From assembly GCA_964525045.1 (NCBI GenBank), contig CAZGFD010000029.1:1-49612 (forward strand): 49,612 bases of DNA, in the 5' to 3' direction. The stretch comes from G020348185 sp964525045 (GTDB lineage: Bacteria > Nitrospirota > Nitrospiria > Nitrospirales > UBA8639). A program made the translations under genes and the position numbers. Position 1 is the stretch's first letter, and each line of letters starts with the position of its first letter. This document shows, in pieces, positions 34,874-42,491 of the stretch. Below the pieces are notes generated by a model. It had not been told where the DNA came from. It saw only the letters and a program-made list of their open reading frames with translations, and did no database searches.

Positions 34874-35925
34874 TGGAGTCGGGCATGGCAAGGACACCCC
34901 CAGATTTAATTCTTTTGCGATCCATTCTTAAACGGGTTTCGCGTTCCTTTTACCTCACGTTGGCTGTTCTACCCCGATCCGTGAGGGACCAGGTGGGTTT
35001 AGCGTATTTATTTGCCCGGGCGGCGGATACCATTGCGGATACCGGCCAATTAGATCAGAAAACTCGTCTAGACTGTCTTGGTCGCCTGAAAGCACAATTT
35101 GTGAAGGGAAATGTGAATTCACAAGATATTACGACGATTCGAACATTTGTCGCACCCCATCAGCCCAATCCCCATGAACGGATACTCATTGAAGAACTGG
35201 AACAGTGCTTTTCCTTATTTCAACAGCTCAATCCGCAAGATCAAATTCGTATTGCCAACCTCCTTCCGACTTTAATTGAAGGAATGGAGTTTGACCAAGT
35301 GCAGTTTCAAGAACAGGCAAAGGGGGAGGTTTATGCACTGCCCACCATGAACGAATTGGATTATTACACCTATGCAGTGGCCGGGTGCGTCGGCGCGTTT
35401 TGGACTAAAACGATGTGTGCACATCTCTCCAACTTGTCTACCTGGGATCAAGAAGTGATGGTTCCCATTGGGATACGTTATGGCAAGGGACTTCAATTAG
35501 TGAATATCTTGAGAGACCTGCCACAAGACCTTCAAAAAGGTCGATGCTATGTTCCCTTATCCTTGCTACATGAGGCGGGGCTCCAACCCCAGCAATTATT
35601 AAATCTAAAAAGTTTTCCAGCGTTTCGGCCTATTCTTCATCGGTTAATTTTGATCGCCCGGGATCATTTGGACCAGGGATGGCAATACACCTTGGCTATT
35701 CCTCGATTGGAAATTCGACTTCGCCTGGCCTGCATGTGGCCAATTTTGATTGGGATGCGAACCTTGAATTTGCTTGCCGAATCCCCCAATGCGTTGGATC
35801 CGACTCGGCTACCGAAAGTGTCCCGCCCCGAAGTATACCGGATGATGGCTGTGACCACGCTTTCAGGAGGATGCGGGTATGTTGGAACGGCGTACTGGGG
35901 GTATCTCCGAAAGAGAATTGTTTAG
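34873..35925 (+). CDS. Squalene/phytoene synthase family protein
   Basis: A 350-residue trans-isoprenyl diphosphate synthase. The first aspartate motif is DTIAD (52-56) and the second is NILRDLPQD (211-219). SRSFYLTLAVLPRSVR at 24-39 is close to squalene synthases. The size of 350 is larger than HpnC/HpnD (about 280) and nearer single-enzyme squalene synthases, which condense two farnesyl diphosphates. A squalene product could feed hopanoid synthesis. ATG 34873 overlaps the TGA of the cupredoxin gene. The 3' end overlaps the convergent ferredoxin gene by 4 bp. Confidence 0.88.
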   Translation: MESGMARTPPDLILLRSILKRVSRSFYLTLAVLPRSVRDQVGLAYLFARAADTIADTGQLDQKTRLDCLGRLKAQFVKGNVNSQDITTIRTFVAPHQPNPHERILIEELEQCFSLFQQLNPQDQIRIANLLPTLIEGMEFDQVQFQEQAKGEVYALPTMNELDYYTYAVAGCVGAFWTKTMCAHLSNLSTWDQEVMVPIGIRYGKGLQLVNILRDLPQDLQKGRCYVPLSLLHEAGLQPQQLLNLKSFPAFRPILHRLILIARDHLDQGWQYTLAIPRLEIRLRLACMWPILIGMRTLNLLAESPNALDPTRLPKVSRPEVYRMMAVTTLSGGCGYVGTAYWGYLRKRIV

Positions 35926-36155
35926 TCTCCGGATGGGGAGGGGACAAGCAGTTTCTCGCCTTTGCGAAACACCGCATAAATGGCCTGACTCGGACAAGCA
36001 TCAAGACAGAGCCGACAGGATTCCAAACAACGTGACGCATCAAATTTATAGGGAGGGGTGGAAAGCCACGCTCCCGTAGGGCATGCCGGGATGCAGACCG
36101 CGTTATGGGTGCACCGGTCGGGGTGGCGAACGAGGTGATCTCTAGTTACCATCAT
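35922..36155 (-). CDS. Bacterial-type 2[4Fe-4S]-like ferredoxin, one Cys missing
   Basis: A 77-residue protein. The first motif reads Cys15-x5-Cys21-x3-Cys25-Pro and lacks the second Cys of the usual C-x2-C-x2-C-x3-CP (Asn18 in that place). The second motif is complete as Cys43-x3-Cys47-x2-Cys50-x3-Cys54-Pro. One cluster may therefore be [3Fe-4S] or labile. The start is ATG 36155, 8 nt after AAGGAG; an upstream start at 36233 has no such site and overlaps the neighbour. It forms a convergent stop-to-stop overlap with the squalene/phytoene synthase. It is downstream of an unknown gene at 36211. Confidence 0.85.
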   Translation of the reverse strand: MMVTRDHLVRHPDRCTHNAVCIPACPTGAWLSTPPYKFDASRCLESCRLCLDACPSQAIYAVFRKGEKLLVPSPSGD

Positions 36156-36210
36156 AGGTTTGACTCCTTCAAATAATGCTTGAGAAAAGATCTCGAGCAT
36201 ATTCATAGGC

Positions 36211-36633
36211 TTATCTCTTTGATTCCCACTCATGGACCAATTGTCTGAGACGGTCTTTTAATTCGGGAATCTGTTCAAGATTATTATGAATAGCTCCAAG
36301 AATGTTTTCCAATCGAGCGATCCGGCTGGCATGTTTATCAACCTGATCCAAACGGTCATATTCAACAAAGGCCGCAGGGTGTTGCTGTTCTAGAATATCC
36401 CGCGCTTCGAGCAACCCGGCCGTGAGCTCTTGTGGTTCAGAAGTTGGAAGCGACACAATCACAAAGGATCCATCCGAAAAAATCAAGACCGCGCTTTGAG
36501 GCTTGGACTTAATAACTTTCACATGTTGGATGGTATGCCCGATCGTTTGACTCCAGGAAGTCAAAAGGCCGGGAAATTTTTTCAAAAAGGAGACCTTATC
36601 CTGGTTGGCTTTCCATTTGGCTTCAACAGACAT
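36211..36633 (-). CDS. Hypothetical protein with N-terminal Lys-rich segment
   Basis: A 140-residue soluble protein I do not recognise. Residues about 35-65 form a beta-type stretch (VKVIKSKPQSAVLIFSDGSF, VIVSLPT), followed by charged helices with heptad-like spacing (about 85-138). No signal peptide, membrane segment or cysteine is visible. It lies between two ferredoxin genes on the same strand, which hints at a redox-linked unit, but this is only context. Confidence 0.65.
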   Translation of the reverse strand: MSVEAKWKANQDKVSFLKKFPGLLTSWSQTIGHTIQHVKVIKSKPQSAVLIFSDGSFVIVSLPTSEPQELTAGLLEARDILEQQHPAAFVEYDRLDQVDKHASRIARLENILGAIHNNLEQIPELKDRLRQLVHEWESKR

Positions 36634-36765
36634 GGTAGATACTTGGAAAGGTAAAGGAATTCAGCAAAAAGGTGGAAGAGAGATTCAAGGTCTAGGAGAT
36701 TTGGTCATTTGGGTACGAACCGAGGATTAGGAGGGAGAAATCCATCGCATGAAATAACGACCCCT

Positions 36766-37107
36766 TCACGTGGCGGGTGGGCGGGGTGTATCATGGCCGG
36801 GCATCAGGAGCCTTTCAACTATTTCCCCTTTGCCAATATGTCGTTCCATGATCTCGGTGACATCAGCTTCGGAACCGACCCAATACCAGACCCCTTCTGG
36901 GTAAATCACCACGCTTGGGCCGTATTCACAATGATCCAGACATCCGGCCTTATTAGCCCGAACAAGGCCCCGCAATCCCATTCGTTCAACTTCTTTTTTA
37001 AAAAAGGCGTGGAAAGATACTGAACCGAGATCAGCGCAACACCCGCGGGGATCACCCTTGGGGCGTTGGTTCGTACAAACGAAAATATGATGTTTAAATC
37101 CCCCCAT
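36766..37107 (-). CDS. Thioredoxin-fold [2Fe-2S] ferredoxin
   Basis: A 113-residue protein beginning HHIFVCTNQRPKGDPRGCC. The cysteines Cys11, Cys23 or Cys24, Cys56 and Cys60 (AGCLDHCEYGPSVVIYP) match the (2Fe-2S) ferredoxin-domain family related to Aquifex Fd and NuoE. It probably carries electrons in the cytoplasm. ATG 37107 is used because the fold begins there; the frame to 37257 is not supported. It is divergent from alanine dehydrogenase, and the intervening 131 bp hold no clear promoter match. Confidence 0.88.
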   Translation of the reverse strand: MGGFKHHIFVCTNQRPKGDPRGCCADLGSVSFHAFFKKEVERMGLRGLVRANKAGCLDHCEYGPSVVIYPEGVWYWVGSEADVTEIMERHIGKGEIVERLLMPGHDTPRPPAT

Positions 37108-37238
37108 GAACCTCAATGATGAGAAAAACCTGATAAAATTAAGGATAACGCTTGAACAAGGATGATACCTGAGTAATTGGGAATGTGTCCAGCAAGATGG
37201 GAATCGCAATACCCATTTGTTAATTAAGAGGGGAAACC

Positions 37239-38342
37239 ATGGTCGTCGGTATTCCAAAGGAATTGAAAGACAATGAATATCGGGTTGCCATGACGCCCAA
37301 TGCCGTAAAGCAGTTGATTGCCATGGGGCAGGAGGTCCTTATTGAGAACGGAGCAGGGATGGGAAGTGGCTTTCTTGATCAGGAATATCAGGAAGCAGGA
37401 GCAAAACTGATATCGACCCCTGATGAGCTATATCAGTCAGCCAAACTCATCCTCAAAGTGAAGGAGCCGCAGCCGGAAGAATTTTCCCAATTCCACGACC
37501 AACATATCCTTTTCACTTACTTACATTTAGCTGCCTCAAAAGAACTGACTGAGGCCCTGGTCCGTTCCGGATGTACTGCCATTGCTTATGAAATGGCGAG
37601 GGATGCCCAGGGCCGGTTCCCGATTCTTCAGCCTATGAGTAAGATCGCGGGTCGGATGTCGGTGCAAATTGGTGCCCATTACCTGGAAAAACAACAAGGA
37701 GGACGGGGCGTGCTTCTTGGAGGTGTGCCCGGTGTTGAGCCGGGACGAGTGGTCATATTGGGATCTGGTGGTGTTGGTTCATCAGCGACCCGAATTGCGG
37801 TCGGAATGGGAGCAGCCGTCACCGTCATCAGTTTAGATCTTGACCAGCTCACCAGATTAGAGGAGCTATATCCCGGGCGCGTAATCACGCGGGTGTCTAC
37901 TTCCATTGGGATTGAGGAATCGGTGTGTCAGGCGGATCTGGTCATTGGCGCTGTGTTGAGTCCGGGCGCTCGAACGCCTCGTCTGATTCCCCGGGGACTC
38001 GTGAAACGTATGCTTCCAGGCTCGGTTATTGTCGATGTGGCGGTCGATCAGGGAGGTTGTGTGGAAACGACGCATCCCACGACCCACTCGGATCCGGTCT
38101 ACCGTGTTTTCGATGTAATCCATTATGCGGTCGCGAATATCCCCGGGATTGTTCCCCGGACGGCGACCCTGGCCTTGACCAACGCCGCGCTACCTTTTAT
38201 AGTCCGTTTGGTCGAAAGTGGGATTGATCAGGCGTTACAAAGAGATCCTGGACTTGCCAATGGGGTGAATGTGAAACAAGGCAAGGTGACCTGTCAGGCT
38301 GTCGCTCAAGCCCACGGGCTTCCCTATGAGCCACTCGACTAG
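37239..38342 (+). CDS. ald: Alanine dehydrogenase
   Basis: A 367-residue NAD-dependent alanine dehydrogenase (L-alanine to pyruvate and ammonia, reversible). It begins MVVGIPKELKDNEYRVAMTP with the substrate Arg and Lys. VKEPQPEEF and LHLAASKELT follow, then the dinucleotide motif GSGGVGSSATR and the conserved VDVAVDQGGC. HPTTHSDPVY and NIPGIVPRTAT complete the family pattern. It may assimilate ammonia or balance alanine and pyruvate. A MITE-like repeat starts six bases after its stop codon. Confidence 0.95.
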   Translation: MVVGIPKELKDNEYRVAMTPNAVKQLIAMGQEVLIENGAGMGSGFLDQEYQEAGAKLISTPDELYQSAKLILKVKEPQPEEFSQFHDQHILFTYLHLAASKELTEALVRSGCTAIAYEMARDAQGRFPILQPMSKIAGRMSVQIGAHYLEKQQGGRGVLLGGVPGVEPGRVVILGSGGVGSSATRIAVGMGAAVTVISLDLDQLTRLEELYPGRVITRVSTSIGIEESVCQADLVIGAVLSPGARTPRLIPRGLVKRMLPGSVIVDVAVDQGGCVETTHPTTHSDPVYRVFDVIHYAVANIPGIVPRTATLALTNAALPFIVRLVESGIDQALQRDPGLANGVNVKQGKVTCQAVAQAHGLPYEPLD

Positions 38343-38348
38343 TATTGT

Positions 38349-38604
38349 AGGATGTTGAAAAAGTCCGCCAGCCTTCGCCAAGGCTTCGGCCGGCAAGCCA
38401 GCAGGCATTTCCTGCCCGCCATAACAATTTTGCGACGGCGGGTCGACCCTTTGTCGTGCTCACGTACTCCCGGGTACGCTCCGTGCCTCAAACAAAGGTG
38501 ACGCCCTTCGGGACGCTGCAGGCAATGCGCGGCCTTGCTGTGGAAACGCAAGTCTTGGCGTATCGGGGTTGGGCGGGAAAGAAAGGGGCCTTTTTGAACA
38601 TCCT
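38349..38604. repeat. MITE-like TTGAAAAA-bounded element, copy 2
   Basis: A 256-bp element with terminal inverted repeats AGGATGTTGAAAAAG and CTTTTTGAACATCCT, paired except for one G/C position. The core CTCACGTACTCCCGGGTACGCTCC is shared with copies 1 and 3. GC-rich palindromes (TTCGCCAAGGCTTCGG, GACGCCCTTCGGGACG) fill the interior. It lies between ald and tRNA-Pro and is the longest copy. Confidence 0.88.
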
Positions 38605-38693
38605 GCCTTATACATGGTATCCAGGCGATTTGTTGTAAGGCCATCTCAACAATTGAAATGGCGAGTTTTTCAATAGCTTGCTAGGTGTTTGAT

Positions 38694-38770
<77 letters not shown>

Positions 38771-38815
38771 CTTTCCTCTCTCTACAAGTTCTTTTCAAAG
38801 GTTCCACGGCATCCT

Positions 38816-39427
38816 ATGATCGACATTCTGACTATCATGGTGGTTATAGCCATGGTGATTGCCCTGGTGGCGATATGGTATGCCCAGCGATTAGGGAGAC
38901 AGGTGAAACATCTCAAACGAAAAGAATATTATGTCGACCAAAAATTCAATGGAATTACGAAACAAATTTCTGAAGCCGTTGATCCTTTACGCCTTCAATT
39001 AGGAGCAATCGCTGCTGGCTACTCCGTGTCAGAGCAACTTATTCGAACGGGACGTTTGTATGAAAATGTGTCTGCAGAAGAAGCCGAGCGAATCATTGCC
39101 CAAGTCCAGAAGACCGATGTTGATCACGTCATGATCGTGGATGTTCGAACACCGAGAGAATTTGCTTTGAGGCATATCCCCGGGGCCAAGCTCATCCCCG
39201 TAGAAGAGCTGGAAATGCGATACCATGCGGAGATTCCGATCACGGCAGAGAAAGTGCTTGTCTATTGTGATATGGGAGACCGGAGCCGGTTAGCCTGCGA
39301 TTACCTGAGTCGACAAGGGTATATGAATCTTTATAATGTCTTTGATGGTCTCCAAAAGTGGAAAGGCCTAACTTTGGGAGAAACATCGGGATCCCTTATA
39401 CAAATTCAATCAAAGTCTTCTGCGTGA
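38816..39427 (+). CDS. Membrane-anchored rhodanese-like protein
   Basis: A 203-residue protein with one N-terminal membrane helix (about 3-23), a short coiled region, then a rhodanese domain (about 85-190). It contains MIVDVRTPREFALRHIPGA and the active-site Cys151 in VYCDMGDRSR. Rhodanese domains move sulfane sulfur or signal through a reactive cysteine. The loop C-D-M-G-D-R-S is the usual six-residue type. It stands 46 bp after tRNA-Pro. Confidence 0.85.
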   Translation: MIDILTIMVVIAMVIALVAIWYAQRLGRQVKHLKRKEYYVDQKFNGITKQISEAVDPLRLQLGAIAAGYSVSEQLIRTGRLYENVSAEEAERIIAQVQKTDVDHVMIVDVRTPREFALRHIPGAKLIPVEELEMRYHAEIPITAEKVLVYCDMGDRSRLACDYLSRQGYMNLYNVFDGLQKWKGLTLGETSGSLIQIQSKSSA

Positions 39428-39479
39428 CTCACTTGCGATAATTGGCTTAATCGCATGTTGAGAAGGCGGTAATTGATCT

Positions 39480-39506
39480 GTTTCGAGTTTCGGGTTTCTA
39501 GTTTCG
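39480..39506. repeat. GTTTC-type heptamer repeat (four units)
   Basis: GTTTCGA-GTTTCGG-GTTTCTA-GTTTCG, four degenerate copies of the heptamer, in the gap between the rhodanese gene and the 39610 gene. It has the same unit as the 1-94 array, read in the reverse orientation. Confidence 0.8.
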
Positions 39507-39609
39507 CATATAAAAGGGAGGGGGTCAGCCCTTCTGAGTGAGGAGTTTGATTCAAAGACAATGGTTGCCATGTTGAATCCTTCGATAGCATGATAGAGAT
39601 GAGATAACG

Positions 39610-40017
39610 ATGGCTGATGAATTTACGATCCTCAATGTGCTTGGTCCATATCGGGAGCCCCAGGAGTATGCGTTTTCTTTTGACTATTCAGTCCAACGCC
39701 CTCATTGGCCGACGCCTCAGGGCATCCGGGTCAAAGTGGCCATTGACCACGAACTTGATTATTTTAAAACCCAGATTCTTCAACTATCGGGAGGGAAACC
39801 TGGACAACAGCTCCGGATTAATCAGATCTTATGTCGGGCCATAGCCGATCAAAAACTCGAAATCGCGAATAAAGGAGGTCTATTCGCTGATCGTCGGGAT
39901 GTCATGATTGATCCATTCATTGGGGAATTGAAACATTTGTTTGTCGAGCTTGAAGCCTGGATGCAGACCGAATGTGACCGGTATAAGCGAGAAATAAAGG
40001 ATACGGTCGGAGTGTAA
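39610..40017 (+). CDS. Hypothetical protein
   Basis: A 135-residue soluble protein I do not recognise. Its mix of beta strands (VKVAIDHEL) and charged helices at the C-terminus (KHLFVELEAWM...CDRYKREI) looks folded. ATG 39610 follows GAGATGAGATAACG. There is no signal peptide or membrane segment. It is convergent with the membrane-anchored gene at 40085 and stands alone. Confidence 0.6.
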   Translation: MADEFTILNVLGPYREPQEYAFSFDYSVQRPHWPTPQGIRVKVAIDHELDYFKTQILQLSGGKPGQQLRINQILCRAIADQKLEIANKGGLFADRRDVMIDPFIGELKHLFVELEAWMQTECDRYKREIKDTVGV

Positions 40018-40084
40018 TACCTGCGGAGATCTCCCTTACCCTGTTTCGCCCTCTTTCCATCTGAAATTTGAGATCTGAAATCCC

Positions 40085-40723
40085 TTAAAACTCCAGAGGG
40101 TGATAATTTTTCGAGTACACTCCTGTGGTCGGCTCTCCAAAGCCTAGGGAAGCTGTTTCAGGAGTCGTGCGGTTATGAAGATTAATACCATAGTGCCCTC
40201 GGACCTGCTCCATGGCTTCTTCAAAGGGAATACGTGTTGGGTAAAACTCCCCTGGTGCATGGGCCCCTCGGCTTAATGCCTTGGCAGCTTCGGGAACGGC
40301 ATATTCAGGATCAGAAAAGATATAGAAGTCGGCAATGGCAAAATTTCCCAATTCATCCTGTGCCGTCGTGGGCGGGACAATGTTTGAGAGGGTCCCGTCC
40401 GCACGGGCGTTTCGGAGGTGGTTAATCAGGGCCATCACCTGACTGTCGGTGGTAACTGGAGGAACGAGGAGGATTATCGCGTTCATTTCTGGGATCGAGG
40501 CATTGAGTTTGAAGGTGGGGACGAGGTCACTTGAAATTGTTGAAAGTCTCATGGCACCGACAGATTGGGCGGGGTTCCCTGGTTGAAGTTTGTCATCTTT
40601 GGATTTGGGTATGATCATCGTAATAAAAAGCCAGAGGCCAAAGATCACCCCGAAAATCACTAAAATAGGGTGAATGCCGACTCGTTTCCCCTGGTTGTGT
40701 TGAGTATCAGATTGTTCTGCCAT
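40085..40723 (-). CDS. Single-pass membrane hypothetical protein
   Basis: A 212-residue protein with one hydrophobic segment (about residues 17-40, IHPILVIFGVIFGLWLFITMI), predicted as a membrane anchor with the remainder in the periplasm. The soluble part is about 170 residues with Pro- and Ala-rich stretches and no recognised motif. It lies 23 bp downstream of mazG on the same strand, so it is probably co-transcribed. Confidence 0.65.
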   Translation of the reverse strand: MAEQSDTQHNQGKRVGIHPILVIFGVIFGLWLFITMIIPKSKDDKLQPGNPAQSVGAMRLSTISSDLVPTFKLNASIPEMNAIILLVPPVTTDSQVMALINHLRNARADGTLSNIVPPTTAQDELGNFAIADFYIFSDPEYAVPEAAKALSRGAHAPGEFYPTRIPFEEAMEQVRGHYGINLHNRTTPETASLGFGEPTTGVYSKNYHPLEF

Positions 40724-40746
40724 AGCGTGATAGATGATTTAGCAAT

Positions 40747-41589
40747 TCATCCCTGTTCTAGCAACTTTGCTTCTTCCCACCATCGGTCTAACTCCTCGTC
40801 TGAACATTCACTGATGGCACGTTTTTGTTGGGCGGCTTGCTTCTCAAGAAAATGAAATCGATGAATGAAACGGTTGGTGGCTTTTCGAAGAGCTTCTTCG
40901 GGATTGACTTTAAGAAACCGAGCCACGTTGACCACTGAAAATAACACATCTCCCAACTCGGCCTCGATTTCCCTGTCTGTTTGGCTGTGATGATCATTGG
41001 GAGTTGGAGATACGTCTTTCTTGAACGCTTGAGAAGCGGCCAAAAACAATTCGTCAAATTCTTCTCGTAACTTGTTCAAGACTGGTGGGGCACTTTTCCA
41101 ATCAAACCCGCCACGAGCTGCTCGTTTTTGAACTTGATGGGCTCGCTGAAGGGCGGGCGACACTTTGGGAATGCCCTCTAAAAGGGACGTAGACCGGACC
41201 ACGTTCTGTTTCTCCTGACTTTTGATGGTTTCCCACTGATGGGCAACTTGATCCGCACTATTAATGCGATCCTGATCCTGTTGGTCCTGGAAGACATGAG
41301 GATGCCTCCTGACAAGCTTTTTCGCTAGGTGTTCGGCAATTTCGTTGAAGGTAAACTCCGAACGCTCTGATGCGATTTGGGAATGAAAGAGAACCTGGAG
41401 AAGCAAATCGCCCAGTTCCTCTTTTAGGGAGCCTGGATCACCCTCATCAATCGCTTCTAAGACTTCATAGGTTTCTTCCAAAAGGAAGGGCTTGAGGGAA
41501 TCGTGAGTCTGCCGCCGGTCCCATGGGCATCCGTCGGGAGCTCTCAGACGTGCCATGAGGTCGACGAGATGGTTAAGGTTCTGACTCAT
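40747..41589 (-). CDS. mazG: Nucleoside triphosphate pyrophosphohydrolase MazG
   Basis: A 280-residue tandem-domain MazG. Domain 1 has CPWDRRQTHDSLKPFLLEET with the metal motif EExxE (38-42) and ExxD (58-61). Domain 2 has EIEAELGDVLFSVVNVARF. The size is near the usual 260. It hydrolyses NTPs, including non-canonical ones, to NMP and pyrophosphate, and can lower (p)ppGpp. ATG 41589 is the only good start. It is divergent from the DUF1844 gene. Confidence 0.94.
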   Translation of the reverse strand: MSQNLNHLVDLMARLRAPDGCPWDRRQTHDSLKPFLLEETYEVLEAIDEGDPGSLKEELGDLLLQVLFHSQIASERSEFTFNEIAEHLAKKLVRRHPHVFQDQQDQDRINSADQVAHQWETIKSQEKQNVVRSTSLLEGIPKVSPALQRAHQVQKRAARGGFDWKSAPPVLNKLREEFDELFLAASQAFKKDVSPTPNDHHSQTDREIEAELGDVLFSVVNVARFLKVNPEEALRKATNRFIHRFHFLEKQAAQQKRAISECSDEELDRWWEEAKLLEQG

Positions 41590-41792
41590 AAGAGCAAGTT
41601 CAACGAGTCGCTATTACATATGGGATTCCGGAATTCAATAGGATAACCCTTGACCAAAACGTCAAAGAGGGAATCCGGACGTTCATGAGAGGTATTATAC
41701 TGGTTTCTCCGGGTGGTTCAATGAGTAGTTTCTTGCAGCCGGTCCTTCAATAATGGTACGGTTTCTCCGAATATTTTGAGGAGGGAATGGGT

Positions 41793-42215
41793 ATGAGTGA
41801 AGAAGAAAAGGGCTTTGTTATTCGCGATAAGCGAGGAAAGTCTGAGTCACCATCTCAGACTGAACCCGAATCACCGTCAGCCACTTCCCCATCCGCTTCT
41901 AGTCCAAGCTCTCCATCATCAGAAAGGGGTGCAGAGGGCCAACCGAACCCTCCCATCAATTTCTCCTCATTTGTCTTTTCTCTCGGCAGCTCGTCTCTGA
42001 TGCTCATGGGCGAAACGTTGGACCCTCAACAACCGGCGATTCCTGTGAATCTGGCCCAAGCCAAGGAAATAATTGATATTTTATCGGTGCTTGAGGTCAA
42101 GACTAAGGGAAATCTTACTTCAGATGAGCAGTCGGTCTTAACCGACATGTTGTATACTCTACGTATGAAATATGTTGGGGTAACAACCCATAATCCACAA
42201 TCCTCGTCTTCTTAA
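41793..42215 (+). CDS. DUF1844-domain protein
   Basis: A 140-residue protein. The first 50 residues are a Ser/Pro/Glu-rich, probably disordered tail. The remainder matches DUF1844: NFSSFVFSLGSSSLMLMG, NLAQAKEIIDILSVLEVKT and LTSDEQSVLTDMLYTLRM. The function of the domain is unknown. ATG 41793 is chosen with GGAGG about 9 nt upstream (ATG 41787 is too close). It lies upstream of ntrY with a 276-bp gap. Confidence 0.85.
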   Translation: MSEEEKGFVIRDKRGKSESPSQTEPESPSATSPSASSPSSPSSERGAEGQPNPPINFSSFVFSLGSSSLMLMGETLDPQQPAIPVNLAQAKEIIDILSVLEVKTKGNLTSDEQSVLTDMLYTLRMKYVGVTTHNPQSSSS

Positions 42216-42491
42216 CTTCGGAAACTGTTGATCGTCATTGATTCAACAAGACCGTTCGACCATATCATCGCCAAGCTGCTACCATAGGGCAGCCAGAAAC
42301 CGAAACACAGAGCATATGAGGCCGAACTTGTTGGGGCACCGTTGAGGCGTTCAACCCACTGACTCCCGGTTTGAGTCATCATTGAGGGCAGTCGTGAATG
42401 GTAAGACGATAAAAATGATGGGTCATCTTGACGAAATGAATATGTGTAACCAAGCCCAATCCCCGAGCTGTTCGTCAGAAGGGTCGATAAC

